Assembly (NCBI RefSeq): GCF_001719065.1
Contig: NZ_LWAF01000005.1
Span: 1-64,000, forward strand
From: Fervidobacterium thailandense
GTDB lineage: Bacteria > Thermotogota > Thermotogae > Thermotogales > Fervidobacteriaceae
Length of the DNA: 64,000 nt
Direction: 5' to 3'
This document shows positions 54,025 through 63,327 of the stretch, piece after piece. Numbering within the stretch: position 1 is the first letter of the stretch; each line of letters begins with the position of its first letter. Below the pieces are notes generated by a model. That model was not told the DNA's origin. It worked only from the letters and a program-made list of their open reading frames with translations, and did not search any database. Made by a program: the position numbers and the translations under genes.

Positions 54025-55549
54025 TCGAGAACCTCCTCTTTACGTCATCGTAAGTCAGTCCGTACTTCCGTGCGATCGAAATTGCATGGGCACGACCTTT
54101 GACCTTTCTTCTCTCGATTTTGAACGTCCTAATCGAAGGATCCTCCGGTGAGACGAGTGCTACCATACTGACTATCTTTTCGTGTTCAACTTCGGCAAGC
54201 TCGTCGATAAAAGTTACCCAAGCAACGTAGCAGTCTATATCAATCAACTTCTTGAGCAATTCTTTTCCGAGAATCGTGGCATCGTAAAGTGCGGCAGAAG
54301 AGAATATTTCGTTCAGTATTACGACGCTGTTCTGAGTAACATTTTCCAAAATACTCTTAAGCCTAATTAAGTCATCCTCCAGCTTACTCTTCTGACTTTC
54401 GACCTCTTCTTTTCGTTCAAAATGTGTGTATATGCCGTCAGGTAAGAACAATTTTGCCCTGCTTGCTGGGATCGGTAGTCCTAGACCGGCGAGGTAGTGA
54501 AGCAGTCCGTACAAGCGAGCGTAGGTTGTCTTTCCACCTTGATTGGGGCCTGTGATAATCATGAACCGTTCCGCACGTTCCAAGTTTACATCATTCTGGA
54601 CAACATGCTTTCCGGATTTCAACGCAAGTAGCGGGTCGAAAGTGTTCAGTACTATCTCTTCTCTCTCCGTTGTGCTAACTCTGGGGATAGCAAAGGGTAA
54701 ACCACGTTCTTTAAGTTGCTGTAAGAAGCTTAAGTAGCTTGTATAGAAAATCAATTCTTTCGCTACTGAGTCGATGGTATCATCCAAGAAATCGGCGTGA
54801 CGAGTGTAAAAATTGTCGAGCATTTGAAAAGTTTCCGGATAAATAGTTCTCAAGAACTCGACAATTCTGGCTTCAACATGATTCATCCCAGTTGCTTTCC
54901 TCAGGTCAAATCTGTACTTTTCATCGCATTCTGCTTGTTTGAATTTTTCAAAGGTTTTTTCAATGGCACTCGCATACTCTTCCTCATCCTCGTATTCTTT
55001 TACCGTCACCTGACCGGGTTGGAGGATAAGTACGTACTTCAAGCTACTCAGTTCCTTTTTCAGTTGCTCAGCTTCGAACTTTAAAACTCTGAATTTTTCT
55101 GAGGCCACATAATTTGTGACGTACTCACGAAGGTTCATAAGTCCGCTTGAGTCAAATTTTGATCCTTCCAATAGTCCGGATAGTGCTTCTACAGTTTTAC
55201 AGTAGCGAAGCGCGGCCTCCAAAAACCATCCCTTCTTGTTAGTGTCGTAGGTGAGTTCTCTCGTCATTCTGAGGAGTCTGTGAACATCTTCCATCTTCTC
55301 TACGAAAGATTTCAAACCTTCAAGTAAAGTCCGATCCTTCATCAAGTCGTCGAAGATCTCTTGCCTGTAGCGAACGTTGTCCACGTCCCTAAGCGGTTGG
55401 AGGTACCATTTCTTTGCGATTCCTTTTTGGTAATCATTTCTGAGGATCTCTTCGATCAATTCCTCTATCATCAGATCCCGGATACTGTCGCTTGGAACGT
55501 GCATAACCTCACCCACGCCGTGTTTGTAAAGCAGACTGAGCTTTGACAC
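53990..55549 (-). CDS. MutS-family ATPase without mismatch-recognition domain (first of a pair)
   Basis: The 519-residue protein has the same layout as its downstream partner: a helical N-terminal half and a MutS ATPase with 'GPNQGGKTTYARLYG' near residue 337, 'SQKSKLEDDLIRLK', 'VVILNEIFSS' and 'VTFIDELAE'. The GTG start follows GGGAGGTG. It lies directly behind a fluoride riboswitch, an association known for mutS-type genes in the original crcB-motif surveys as I recall them. Pairwise differences suggest functional specialisation, not a recent duplication. Confidence 0.87.
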   Translation of the reverse strand: MSKLSLLYKHGVGEVMHVPSDSIRDLMIEELIEEILRNDYQKGIAKKWYLQPLRDVDNVRYRQEIFDDLMKDRTLLEGLKSFVEKMEDVHRLLRMTRELTYDTNKKGWFLEAALRYCKTVEALSGLLEGSKFDSSGLMNLREYVTNYVASEKFRVLKFEAEQLKKELSSLKYVLILQPGQVTVKEYEDEEEYASAIEKTFEKFKQAECDEKYRFDLRKATGMNHVEARIVEFLRTIYPETFQMLDNFYTRHADFLDDTIDSVAKELIFYTSYLSFLQQLKERGLPFAIPRVSTTEREEIVLNTFDPLLALKSGKHVVQNDVNLERAERFMIITGPNQGGKTTYARLYGLLHYLAGLGLPIPASRAKLFLPDGIYTHFERKEEVESQKSKLEDDLIRLKSILENVTQNSVVILNEIFSSAALYDATILGKELLKKLIDIDCYVAWVTFIDELAEVEHEKIVSMVALVSPEDPSIRTFKIERRKVKGRAHAISIARKYGLTYDDVKRRFSNESSVAERRVS

Positions 55550-55587
55550 TCGAACACCTCCCTTTAAAACGCCCCTTTAACAAAGAT

Positions 55588-55662
55588 GGCCCCTACTGGA
55601 TATCCAGTAGAGGCCATCAGCTCGAAGATTTCGAGCGGTTAAGGGTGAGCCTCATCACCCGG
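55588..55662 (-). promoter_or_regulatory. Fluoride riboswitch (crcB motif) with terminator
   Basis: On the minus strand 'GGGTGATGAGGCTCACCC', then 'TTAACCGCTCG', then 'CGAGCTGATGGCCTCTAC' follow the fluoride-aptamer plan very closely, including the GATGAGGC pseudoknot half and CTGATGGCCTCTAC, as in the Thermotoga petrophila structure. The 3' end continues into the hairpin GGCCTCTACTGG/CCAGTAGGGGCC, which shares aptamer sequence and acts as terminator. Fluoride should therefore promote read-through into the MutS-like pair. Confidence 0.95.
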
Positions 55663-55686
55663 TATATTATCGGTCCTTGCGACTCT

Positions 55687-55715
55687 ATTTTAACCCTGTG
55701 AGCACCCAGTGTCAA
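55687..55715 (-). promoter_or_regulatory. Promoter of the fluoride-switched MutS operon
   Basis: Minus-strand TTGACA (55710–55715), 17 bases, TAAAAT (55687–55692), placing the transcript start about 20 bases before the aptamer. Confidence 0.8.
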
Positions 55716-55749
55716 CAAAACAGAACATTGTTTTCCGAAATTCGGAAAC

Positions 55750-56703
55750 TCAGAACATCTCTGAAAGCTCCTTGTACAACTCGTCGGAGATCTTTTCCTT
55801 AACTTCTATGGCTTTCAGATTCTCTTTTAGTTGGTCAAGTGAGCTCACACCGAGTATCACGCTACTTACGTTGGGATTTTTTAGACACCATGCGATGGAC
55901 AGTTGGGACATGGTTACACCAAGACCGTCGGCAATTTCTTTCAGCCTCTTTAATTTTCTTGTGGTTTCTTCCTCAAAAATTCCACGCTCTTCGAGTAACT
56001 TCCTCAACCACGGCCATCGATCGAGTCTTGAACCTTGTGGGATACCTTCTAAGTACTTTCCCGACAAAACACCGGAAGCCAACGGACTGTAAGTTGTAGT
56101 ACCCATGCCGTACTTTTGGTACAATGGAGCGTATTCTTTTTCCACTCTTTCCTTTACTATCAAGTTATACTGTGGTTGCTCCACAATTGGTGGCATACAA
56201 TTTAGTTCTTTCGCTACTTGATGAGCTCTTTCAATTTCTTCCGCACTCCATTCGCTTGTGCCCCAGTAAAGTGCCAAGCCACTGCGACATATTTGGTCCA
56301 TCGTCCAGACAACTTCTTCCATTGGTACTTCGGGATCAGGCCTATGACAGTAGAGCAAGTCTACGTAATCAAGTTGCAGTCGTTTTAGCGAATTCCACGT
56401 ACCTTCCAACAGGTGCTTTCTGGATAACCCTTTCTGATTTGGTCCATCCCCACCCCAGAAGATTTTTGTGGAAATCACAAGGTCCTCCCTGCGGTACTCT
56501 TTAAGTATCATTCCGAGCATCGATTCGGCGATACCATTTGCGTAGGCCTCAGCCGTATCTATGAAATTCACCCCATTCTCGACAGCGTACCTGACGATCG
56601 CTCGTGTGGCGTTCAAATCCAGTTGATTTCCAAAGGTCAGCCAGCTTCCCAAAGAAAGCTCACTGATTTTCAATCCCCATTTACCCACTTTTCTATAATT
56701 CAC
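55750..56703 (-). CDS. Aldo/keto reductase (Kv-beta-like group)
   Basis: The 317-residue (α/β)8 reductase has 'YRKVGKWGLKISELSLG' at the start, catalytic Asp and Tyr in 'FIDTAEAYANG', Lys in 'VISTKIFWGG', and His in 'LLYCHRPDP'. The pattern is close to the potassium-channel-beta/YghZ group that uses NADPH. The GTG at 56703 follows GGAGGTGG and is the best start. The substrate, perhaps a toxic aldehyde, is unknown. The cupin gene lies just upstream in the same direction. Confidence 0.92.
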   Translation of the reverse strand: MNYRKVGKWGLKISELSLGSWLTFGNQLDLNATRAIVRYAVENGVNFIDTAEAYANGIAESMLGMILKEYRREDLVISTKIFWGGDGPNQKGLSRKHLLEGTWNSLKRLQLDYVDLLYCHRPDPEVPMEEVVWTMDQICRSGLALYWGTSEWSAEEIERAHQVAKELNCMPPIVEQPQYNLIVKERVEKEYAPLYQKYGMGTTTYSPLASGVLSGKYLEGIPQGSRLDRWPWLRKLLEERGIFEEETTRKLKRLKEIADGLGVTMSQLSIAWCLKNPNVSSVILGVSSLDQLKENLKAIEVKEKISDELYKELSEMF

Positions 56704-56741
56704 AGCGGCCACCTCCACCTCAACGGAGGAGTACACCCCCG

Positions 56742-57008
56742 TTAGCCTATGTTATAGTGTTTGAATATCCTCTTCTTAACGTTCCAAGTGCACTTGACTC
56801 CGCCGGCAAACCTGACCATGTCCCCGGCTCCGAAGCTCACAACGGTACCGTCGTCGAGTTTGACCTCAACCTCACCCTCAACAACGTAGAACTGCTCTGG
56901 CTCGTCGTAATACCAGTCGAACACACTCTCTTCCTTACTCCATGTCGGCCACTTTTTGGCTTCCTCGACCTCTTGCGGGGTTGGTTTCCAGATCTTCACC
57001 TTTTCCAC
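56742..57008 (-). CDS. Small single-domain cupin (DUF861, TM1112-like)
   Basis: The 88-residue protein is a minimal cupin: 'KWPTWSKEESVFDWYYDEPEQFYVVEGE' (partly quoted) matches TM1112 of T. maritima closely in layout, with 'GAGDMVRFAGGVKCTWNV' as the second cupin motif. The usual cupin histidines are mostly replaced (Tyr, Gln, Glu), so metal binding is doubtful. A GTG start at 57008 follows GGAGGTGA. An extended -10 box lies at 57084–57089. The function of the family is unknown. Confidence 0.85.
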   Translation of the reverse strand: MEKVKIWKPTPQEVEEAKKWPTWSKEESVFDWYYDEPEQFYVVEGEVEVKLDDGTVVSFGAGDMVRFAGGVKCTWNVKKRIFKHYNIG

Positions 57009-57206
57009 GACAATCACCTCCACGTCCCAGCCTTCTGTGAACTTTCAAGGCCATTCACGGAAATTAATTCGCTGTACAAACATATTATACCACAAACGAT
57101 TAAAAATTCCATCACCATCGCTTACACTTGTTAGTTCGTAGCTTTCGGATCAAATGAGAGTGGTGTAAAATTTGTGTGAGGTTCTACGGCGTAGGAGGGA
57201 GCTGTT

Positions 57207-57848
57207 GTGAGAATACTTGTAACAGGGTTCGAACCTTTCGGGGAAGATACGGTTAATCCCAGTGGCGAGATCGTTAAGAAACTCTCGAAAGATCGCAAGT
57301 TCGCCGAGAAGTACCCTGGTGTCGAATTCGTTTTCAGAGTACTACCCGTGAGCTACGAGAAAAGTATCTCAGCTTTAGAAGAAATTTACTTAACCGGTGA
57401 ATTCGATTTTTCTTTGCACTTGGGGCAAGCCGGTGGGGTAGCGGCTATCACCTTAGAGCGAGTTGCTGTGAACTTGATGGATTCTGAACATCCAGACAAC
57501 GATAACGTCACAAAAGTTGATGAGAAAATAAGTGTCGAATCAGCGGATGCATACCTAACTGTAGTGAACGTGAAAGCTCTTGCCCAGTACCTCAACAAAA
57601 AGAAAATACCCGCGGTAATTTCCTACACCGCGGGCCAGTACATCTGCAACGAAGTTTATTTCTACTCCATGGAACGTTCACGTAGAACAAAGAACCCCAG
57701 ACAATGTCTCTTCGTTCATCTACCGTTCTTACCTGAGCAAGTTGCTCGGAGGTATCCAAAAAACAGGAACTTACCTTCAATGTGCTTTGAACTTCAGTAC
57801 AAAGCGGTACGCGAAATTTTGAACTGGTTGTTGCAAAAAGGACGTTAA
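57207..57848 (+). CDS. pcp: Pyroglutamyl-peptidase I (pyrrolidone-carboxylate peptidase)
   Basis: The enzyme removes N-terminal pyroglutamate from peptides in the cytoplasm. The 213-residue length is standard. It shows 'ILVTGFEPFGEDTVNPS', the glutamate region 'ITLERVAVN', the catalytic cysteine in 'YTAGQYICNEVYFYSM' and the histidine in 'FVHLPFLPEQ'. The GTG start follows GTAGGAGGGA. It is convergent with the sugar operon, 22 bases apart. Confidence 0.95.
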   Translation: MRILVTGFEPFGEDTVNPSGEIVKKLSKDRKFAEKYPGVEFVFRVLPVSYEKSISALEEIYLTGEFDFSLHLGQAGGVAAITLERVAVNLMDSEHPDNDNVTKVDEKISVESADAYLTVVNVKALAQYLNKKKIPAVISYTAGQYICNEVYFYSMERSRRTKNPRQCLFVHLPFLPEQVARRYPKNRNLPSMCFELQYKAVREILNWLLQKGR

Positions 57849-57870
57849 AGTCAAGGCTAAACTTACGCTT

Positions 57871-59289
57871 TTAGTGTATTGCACTTATCAAATCTAAAAA
57901 CCTCTGAACATCTTCTTCGCTGACCGAGACCTTTTCCAATTTGAGGCCTTCACTGATGTACGTCAGGTAGCCTCTTGCCGTATTTTCCCAGGTGTACCTT
58001 TTTGCAAGTTCTAACGAACGTTCCTTTGGAAATTTCTTCAAAGCCACCAGGAGTTTTTCGGCGATGTCTTTCGGATCCTCAGGATCGACCAGGAGTCCTT
58101 CCCCGTTAGCCAGAATCTCGGAAGGGCCACCGTTTTTCGTTGCCACGACCTTCAAACCACACGCGGCTGCCTCAACGATAGCGAGTCCGAACGGTTCGTA
58201 AATGGCTGGTAAGACAAAGACAGAATCGCGTTTCGAAGCTACTCTGTAAAGACTTGCCAGCGACGGTTGGTCCGTTATATTTAGGAAAAACACGCTGCGG
58301 TTGATCTCACCACGTGCTTCGTTGAGTATCTCCCTGACTATTGAAGCCGCTTCGGATTCGCTTTCGTGTGCCCACTTTTCGACGTTTTCTACCCCGCGCA
58401 ACACTATCAGAAGATTTGCGCTGTTTATTAGTTTTTCGTGGTTGATAAACGCGCGGACAACGGAGATATGGTTTTTCTTCCTATCGACCCTGCTTGACAT
58501 GATGATGAACGGAAGTTTATAGCGGCACACGGGAGCTTTGGAGAGTTTTTCGTTCAAGTATTTCTCAATAACTTCATCCAAAGGTCCCGGTGTCGTTGTG
58601 AATATCCTCTGGTTTATCCCCGGTGGGATGAGTTTAAATTTGTGTAGATACGGTAGATGGTTGTAATCTGGATGCGAGTACTGTTGGTTCATCTCCTGTG
58701 AGGTACTGCAGGCAACAAAAGATGCGTACTTTATCGCCATGTTTTCGGCGTAGATTCTAACAGTAAACCTGTACCTTTTTTCAAGTTCCTCCGGGGAAGC
58801 TCCGCTGGCTAAAAGTTTATCCTTTTTCCACGCGCCAAGTGAATGACCTGTGAAAGAGAAAGGTATTCCAGTCCTCTTTAAAAACAGTACCCCGGCCATT
58901 CCACCGTCCGCGTAATGGGTGGTGACAAAGTCGGGAAATTCTCCCTCCGACTCGTAGAACTTGTAGATATTATCGACGTACTCTGGTATGTATGGCCAGA
59001 GATCTTCTTTTCTCAGGAATCTTTCACCACCAAACGGGATACGTACGATCCTCACGTTCGGTGCGTCAGGGTAAAAATCAAACGGTTCGGAGAATTCTGG
59101 CCAATCTGAGTCTACGATAAGTCTCGTGACGATATCGACCTTGATGCCGAGTTCCCCCATCGCTTTCGCAAGTTCCTTGACGTAGACTAATTGGCCCCCA
59201 AAGTCCGGGTGTTCGGTTAAGTGACTGTCGTGACGATCAAAGTTTCCTTGGGGATTGAAGAACGCTACTCTCTTTATACCGACCTCCAT
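57871..59289 (-). CDS. Sucrose-phosphate-synthase-like GT4 glycosyltransferase
   Basis: The 472-residue protein has 'FFNPQGNFD' and 'HPDFGGQLVYVKELAKAMG' at the start, the GGQ donor/acceptor loop of sucrose synthase and sucrose-phosphate synthase, then 'GHSLGAWK' and the C-terminal nucleotide-sugar part 'YEPFGLAIVEAAACG'. No phosphatase domain is fused. It could make sucrose phosphate or a related non-reducing sugar. The preceding PfkB kinase and the sugar importer in the same operon fit sucrose or compatible-solute metabolism. The ATG at 59289 follows GAGGAGGA. Confidence 0.82.
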   Translation of the reverse strand: MEVGIKRVAFFNPQGNFDRHDSHLTEHPDFGGQLVYVKELAKAMGELGIKVDIVTRLIVDSDWPEFSEPFDFYPDAPNVRIVRIPFGGERFLRKEDLWPYIPEYVDNIYKFYESEGEFPDFVTTHYADGGMAGVLFLKRTGIPFSFTGHSLGAWKKDKLLASGASPEELEKRYRFTVRIYAENMAIKYASFVACSTSQEMNQQYSHPDYNHLPYLHKFKLIPPGINQRIFTTTPGPLDEVIEKYLNEKLSKAPVCRYKLPFIIMSSRVDRKKNHISVVRAFINHEKLINSANLLIVLRGVENVEKWAHESESEAASIVREILNEARGEINRSVFFLNITDQPSLASLYRVASKRDSVFVLPAIYEPFGLAIVEAAACGLKVVATKNGGPSEILANGEGLLVDPEDPKDIAEKLLVALKKFPKERSLELAKRYTWENTARGYLTYISEGLKLEKVSVSEEDVQRFLDLISAIH

Positions 59290-59300
59290 AAAGATCCTCC

Positions 59301-60197
59301 TCAAAGTTCGGGCATTATATCCACATCCGCACCGATTTGCGACAAAACTTGCGCGGCTATCTTACTTCCCAGATGACATGCCTCAACGAATGTGCTACCG
59401 TTCAAAATACCGTAGTAAAGTCCCGCCCAGAATCCGTCACCGGCGCCGGTAGCATCGACAACGTTCGTTGCGCATGTTGGTATGTGATGTATCTCCCCGT
59501 TCTCGGAAGCGAAAGCCCCGTAAGGTCCAGCGGTTAACACCACTCTTTTCACTCCACATTTATGGAATTTGTCTATGTAATAATGAACCTTATCTTCCAA
59601 CTTTCCCTCGTATTCTCCGAATAAAGTGATCGCATCGTCTAAAGATGGTTTGGTAATCTCAGTTTTTTCGAGAATTGACAGAACTATCCGAATATCTAAA
59701 CGCCCGCATGTGAATAGTTTTTCCCTGCAGTTCGGATCGAAACCTATCATTACACCAAGCTTTTCTGCCTTTTCCAAGATCTCGAGTGCAGCTTCTCTGA
59801 TGGGTGATACCGTAAACGGCCAACAACTGAAATGCACGATTCTTACACCTTGGAAAATCTCCTCCTTAGGTGGTTCAAGAAACTTATCCGCACCGCGAAC
59901 AACAAAAAAGTCCGGAGTTAATGCTGTTCTTTGCACGAACACCAGTGTCGTACCGTTCACAGCGTCGTACTGTACGTAGGAGGTATCTACTCCCCTTCGT
60001 AACAGACTGTCCACAATTCGTCTTCCAATTGGATCGTTTCCGACCCTTGAAAGTATCCTCGCAGGAACGCCAAGTTGTACGAGGAACTTAGCAATGTTTC
60101 CCGGTGACCCCCCCACCCTTAGTATGAACCGTTCTGCGGTTTCGAAGGGTTCCTCCGTAATCAAATCCGCGAGTAGTTCGCCAACGAAGAGAACCAT
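59301..60197 (-). CDS. PfkB-family sugar kinase (fructokinase-like)
   Basis: The 298-residue ribokinase-fold protein has 'GELLADLI' at the start, 'RVGGSPGNIAKFLVQLG' for sugar binding and 'DATGAGDGFWAGLYYG' with the catalytic aspartate and anion hole. Fructokinases share this GGSPGN form. Operon position between the permeases and a sucrose-phosphate-synthase-like gene supports fructose as substrate, but this is inference. The ATG follows AAAGGAG. Confidence 0.88.
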   Translation of the reverse strand: MVLFVGELLADLITEEPFETAERFILRVGGSPGNIAKFLVQLGVPARILSRVGNDPIGRRIVDSLLRRGVDTSYVQYDAVNGTTLVFVQRTALTPDFFVVRGADKFLEPPKEEIFQGVRIVHFSCWPFTVSPIREAALEILEKAEKLGVMIGFDPNCREKLFTCGRLDIRIVLSILEKTEITKPSLDDAITLFGEYEGKLEDKVHYYIDKFHKCGVKRVVLTAGPYGAFASENGEIHHIPTCATNVVDATGAGDGFWAGLYYGILNGSTFVEACHLGSKIAAQVLSQIGADVDIMPEL

Positions 60198-60246
60198 GAG
60201 TTATTCTCCTTTCAGAACAACGTAACTTTACAATCTTCTAAAAAAA

Positions 60247-61092
60247 CTATCCTTTTACCGCACCGGCACTCAGGCCGGAGATTATTCTGTTCTGGAAAAT
60301 CAGCACCAAGATCACCAACGGAGTTGTTACGATAACCGCTGCGGCCATGAGTTGTCCCCAAGGTTGTTCGTATTGACTCCTACCCGCAAAAAGAGCGATG
60401 GCAACAGGTACTGTGTAGTATTCAGGTTTTTGCATGAACGTGAACGCGAACAAAAATTCATTCCAAGCGGTTATAAACGTCAGCAAGCCTGTTGCAACAA
60501 GTCCGGGTGCGGACATGGGAAAAACTATCTGAAATAGCGTTCGCAAACGTGAACAACCGTCGATAGCGGCTGCTTCTTCAACATCCTTCGGCAAATCTCG
60601 GAAGAAGTTTTGGAGTATCCACGTGGTCAACGGTAACGTAATCGCCACGTACGGTAGGATTAACCCTTGATACGTGTTGATGAAACCAAGTTTTCTCAGG
60701 ATAACGAACAACGAACCAAGGATCGATATCTGTGGGAACATGCTAACCGAGAGTATGAGAGCCATTACGAGAGCCTTTCCACGCATATGCAATCGCGCAA
60801 TTGCGTAACCGGCAAACGAACCGAAAATTAACGTGGTAATGGTGGTTATTCCTGCAACAACGACGCTGTTCCAGATGTTAACGTGGAAAGGCCTCTCCTG
60901 GAATACCTTAATGTAGTTTGAAAATGTCGGTGACTTTGGCCAGAATGTTGGATGTGGATCAAAGAGTTCGACGTTCGGCTTGAGTGACGAAATCACCGCC
61001 CAGTAAAACGGGAATATACACCAGACAAGAACAAAAACAACGGCTATCGCCAAGAGCATCTTGTATAACACCCGTTTAGTACTCATTCCCAT
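60247..61092 (-). CDS. Sugar ABC transporter permease (MalG type)
   Basis: The 281-residue protein has six membrane segments and the EAA loop 'PKDVEEAAAIDGCSRLRTLFQIVFP' (partly quoted), typical of MalG-like CUT1 permeases. It pairs with the MalF-type permease upstream. The ATG at 61092 follows AGGGG at eight bases. No ATPase gene is in the operon, so a shared MsmK-type ATPase encoded elsewhere is expected. Confidence 0.92.
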   Translation of the reverse strand: MGMSTKRVLYKMLLAIAVVFVLVWCIFPFYWAVISSLKPNVELFDPHPTFWPKSPTFSNYIKVFQERPFHVNIWNSVVVAGITTITTLIFGSFAGYAIARLHMRGKALVMALILSVSMFPQISILGSLFVILRKLGFINTYQGLILPYVAITLPLTTWILQNFFRDLPKDVEEAAAIDGCSRLRTLFQIVFPMSAPGLVATGLLTFITAWNEFLFAFTFMQKPEYYTVPVAIALFAGRSQYEQPWGQLMAAAVIVTTPLVILVLIFQNRIISGLSAGAVKG

Positions 61093-61113
61093 TGCGTTCA
61101 CCCCTTATGAACC

Positions 61114-62013
61114 TCAATCAAGTTTCAGTCGCAACGATTTAATGTAAATTATGGCAAAGATAGAAATCAAAGCGAAGATGATTACCGAAAGTGCCGAACC
61201 GTACCCAAACCAAGCGCCCGTGAACGCGCGGTCCATCAGGAGTACACGGTTGTAGACAGCCAAGGTTTCTGTATTTACACTTCCCCGGGTCATTATGAAC
61301 ACAACATCGAACACGCGCAACGCGTCGAGCGTTCTGAAGATGAGAGCCACTGCAATCGTGGAACTGAGCATTGGCAACGTTATTTTAGTGAAACGTTGCC
61401 AAACGTTTGCCCCGTCAATCCTTGCAGCTTCGTAAAGCTCTTCTGGAATGAGTTGAAGACCGGCCAGTATTAGGAGAGCCATGAAGGGAGTTGTTTTCCA
61501 AACGTCAACGGCAATAATCGCCCACATGGCCGTATCGGGAGAACCCAATATTGGGAACCCAGGCTCTATTACCCCAAGTCGCTCTAAGATCTTGGTCACA
61601 ATACCGGATTGATCGTTAAACATCCACTTCCACATTTGTGAGGATATGGCCGTCGGAATAGCCCATGGAATTAACATGGCGGCCCTAACCGCGCCACGGA
61701 ATTTGAACGGTTGGTGAACTATGATTGCTATCAAGAGTCCGAGCACAGTTTCTAAGGCTACTGACACAACAGTGAAGAATATCGTATTTTTTAGTGCCGC
61801 TATGAAACGCGGGTCGTGGACGAAAAGTTCAACATAGTTTTTGAAACCAACGAACTTCCTCGGAAAGTTCGGATTCAATCCGAACTCGAAGAAACTGTCG
61901 TAGAAGGTTTTGAAGAGAGGGAAAAACGCGATGACGGATATCACAAACAGTGCCGGAAACACCATCCACCAGGCAACGACCGTTTCTTTTGTCTTGGCCT
62001 TCAACTCGAACAC
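61114..62013 (-). CDS. Sugar ABC transporter permease (MalF type)
   Basis: The 299-residue protein has six membrane segments and the EAA loop 'IPEELYEAARIDGANVWQRF', standard for CUT1 sugar importers. The listed start is a GTG that sits very close to a GGGGG site; a TTG nine bases later has better spacing. It lies behind a stem-loop that separates it from the binding-protein gene. Confidence 0.92.
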   Translation of the reverse strand: MFELKAKTKETVVAWWMVFPALFVISVIAFFPLFKTFYDSFFEFGLNPNFPRKFVGFKNYVELFVHDPRFIAALKNTIFFTVVSVALETVLGLLIAIIVHQPFKFRGAVRAAMLIPWAIPTAISSQMWKWMFNDQSGIVTKILERLGVIEPGFPILGSPDTAMWAIIAVDVWKTTPFMALLILAGLQLIPEELYEAARIDGANVWQRFTKITLPMLSSTIAVALIFRTLDALRVFDVVFIMTRGSVNTETLAVYNRVLLMDRAFTGAWFGYGSALSVIIFALISIFAIIYIKSLRLKLD

Positions 62014-62032
62014 CCCCGTTCCAACTTTAGAA

Positions 62033-62060
62033 CAAACCGGGGACGTGAGTCCCCGGTTTG
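62033..62060 (-). terminator. Stem-loop between binding-protein and permease genes
   Basis: A perfect 12-bp stem (CAAACCGGGGAC with GTCCCCGGTTTG) around a four-base loop, followed on the minus strand only by TTCT. Such hairpins in sugar operons protect the binding-protein mRNA or partly stop transcription, so that the binding protein is made in excess over the permeases. Confidence 0.75.
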
Positions 62061-62076
62061 CGGTTCGGTACTGAAA

Positions 62077-63327
62077 TTACTTACCGAGAACTCTGCGGAG
62101 TTCCTTGGCCATTTCTTCGATGGCCTTCTGAGCTGTCATCTGCTGGGTTAGTGCTGCGTGGATGTATTTCTGCATAACATCCGAAAGCTCGCTGTACTTG
62201 GCAGTCCTCGGTCTCGGTTCCGCATTGATGAAAACTCCGTACAATTCCACCATGAACGGTGCAGCTTTTTTAAGTTGCGGGTCTTTGTAAACCGCTTCCC
62301 TTGTTGGGTTCTGACCAGCGTTTATAGCTTTGTAAAGTTGTTCGTCGTAGCTTGTCAAGAACTTGATCAACTTCTTCGCAGCTTCTTTTTCTTCCGGTGT
62401 TGCGTTCTTGTTGATTCCGAGCATCCATCCACCGAGTGTTGCTGCTGACCTTCCGGCTGGACCTGCTGGGAGTGGGGCTACACCGACCTTACCAGCAACT
62501 TTCGATTCCTTTGGATCATTCAAAAGTGCCCATGCGTACGGCCAGTTTCTCATGAACACTGCTTGACCGTTTTGGAAGACCCTTCTTGCTTCTTCTTCCA
62601 TGTACGTTGTAACTGCTCTTGGGGAGACATTCTCTTTGTATATGAGGTCGACCATGAACTGAAGAGCTCTGACGGCAGCCGGGCTGTTGATGACCACGTT
62701 ACCAGCTTCATCGAGGACGTCTCCACCAAAGGAAATCAAATATTCCATGAAGTCACAAACAAGTCCTTCATAGCGTGCTCCCTGCCACACAAAACCGTAC
62801 ATGTTCTTCTCTTTTGCGGTAATTGTCTTTGCCATCCTCACGAGTTCATCCCAAGTCTTTGGTGGGTTTTTGAACCCGTACTTTTCAAGAAGGTCTTTTC
62901 GGTAGTAAAGAAGACCAGCGTCGGTAAACCAAGGAATTGCCACTATCCTCCCGTTGACAGTTGCAGATTTCACCGTACCAGGCAGGAACTTGTCGAGTTC
63001 AAAGTAAGCTTTGTCGTTTGTCAAATCCTCGAGGTATGGCGCGAACTCGGCGGGCCAAATAACATCCAACATCAGAACAGTTGGCTCTTTTTCCCCTGCA
63101 GCCAAGTACGTGACATAAAGGTCGTGCCTTTCGGTCGATGAATTTGGCATCGGCATGACGGAAACTTTAATGTCTGGGTTGGCCTTCATGAACCTATCAA
63201 GTTGAGCGTAGAGTACCTCAAGTTCTTTACCTACTGCACCGGCCGTCATCGTGATGGTGACCCTTTTCTGCGCAAAGCTGAATACCGCAAGAACAACCAA
63301 CAAAACAACAAGTAGATACTTCCTCAT
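62077..63327 (-). CDS. Extracellular sugar-binding protein of the ABC importer
   Basis: The 416-residue protein begins with a signal peptide (MRKYLLVVLLVVLAVFSFA) and is a family 1 solute-binding protein ('FMKANPDIKVSVM', 'AIPWFTDAGLLYYRKDLLEKYG', 'GFVWQGARYEGLVCDF'), similar in style to trehalose/maltose-binding proteins. Cleavage after 'SFA' is likely and there is no lipobox. It is first in the operon. The divergent trehalose-synthase-like gene makes trehalose or sucrose plausible ligands. Confidence 0.9.
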   Translation of the reverse strand: MRKYLLVVLLVVLAVFSFAQKRVTITMTAGAVGKELEVLYAQLDRFMKANPDIKVSVMPMPNSSTERHDLYVTYLAAGEKEPTVLMLDVIWPAEFAPYLEDLTNDKAYFELDKFLPGTVKSATVNGRIVAIPWFTDAGLLYYRKDLLEKYGFKNPPKTWDELVRMAKTITAKEKNMYGFVWQGARYEGLVCDFMEYLISFGGDVLDEAGNVVINSPAAVRALQFMVDLIYKENVSPRAVTTYMEEEARRVFQNGQAVFMRNWPYAWALLNDPKESKVAGKVGVAPLPAGPAGRSAATLGGWMLGINKNATPEEKEAAKKLIKFLTSYDEQLYKAINAGQNPTREAVYKDPQLKKAAPFMVELYGVFINAEPRPRTAKYSELSDVMQKYIHAALTQQMTAQKAIEEMAKELRRVLGK

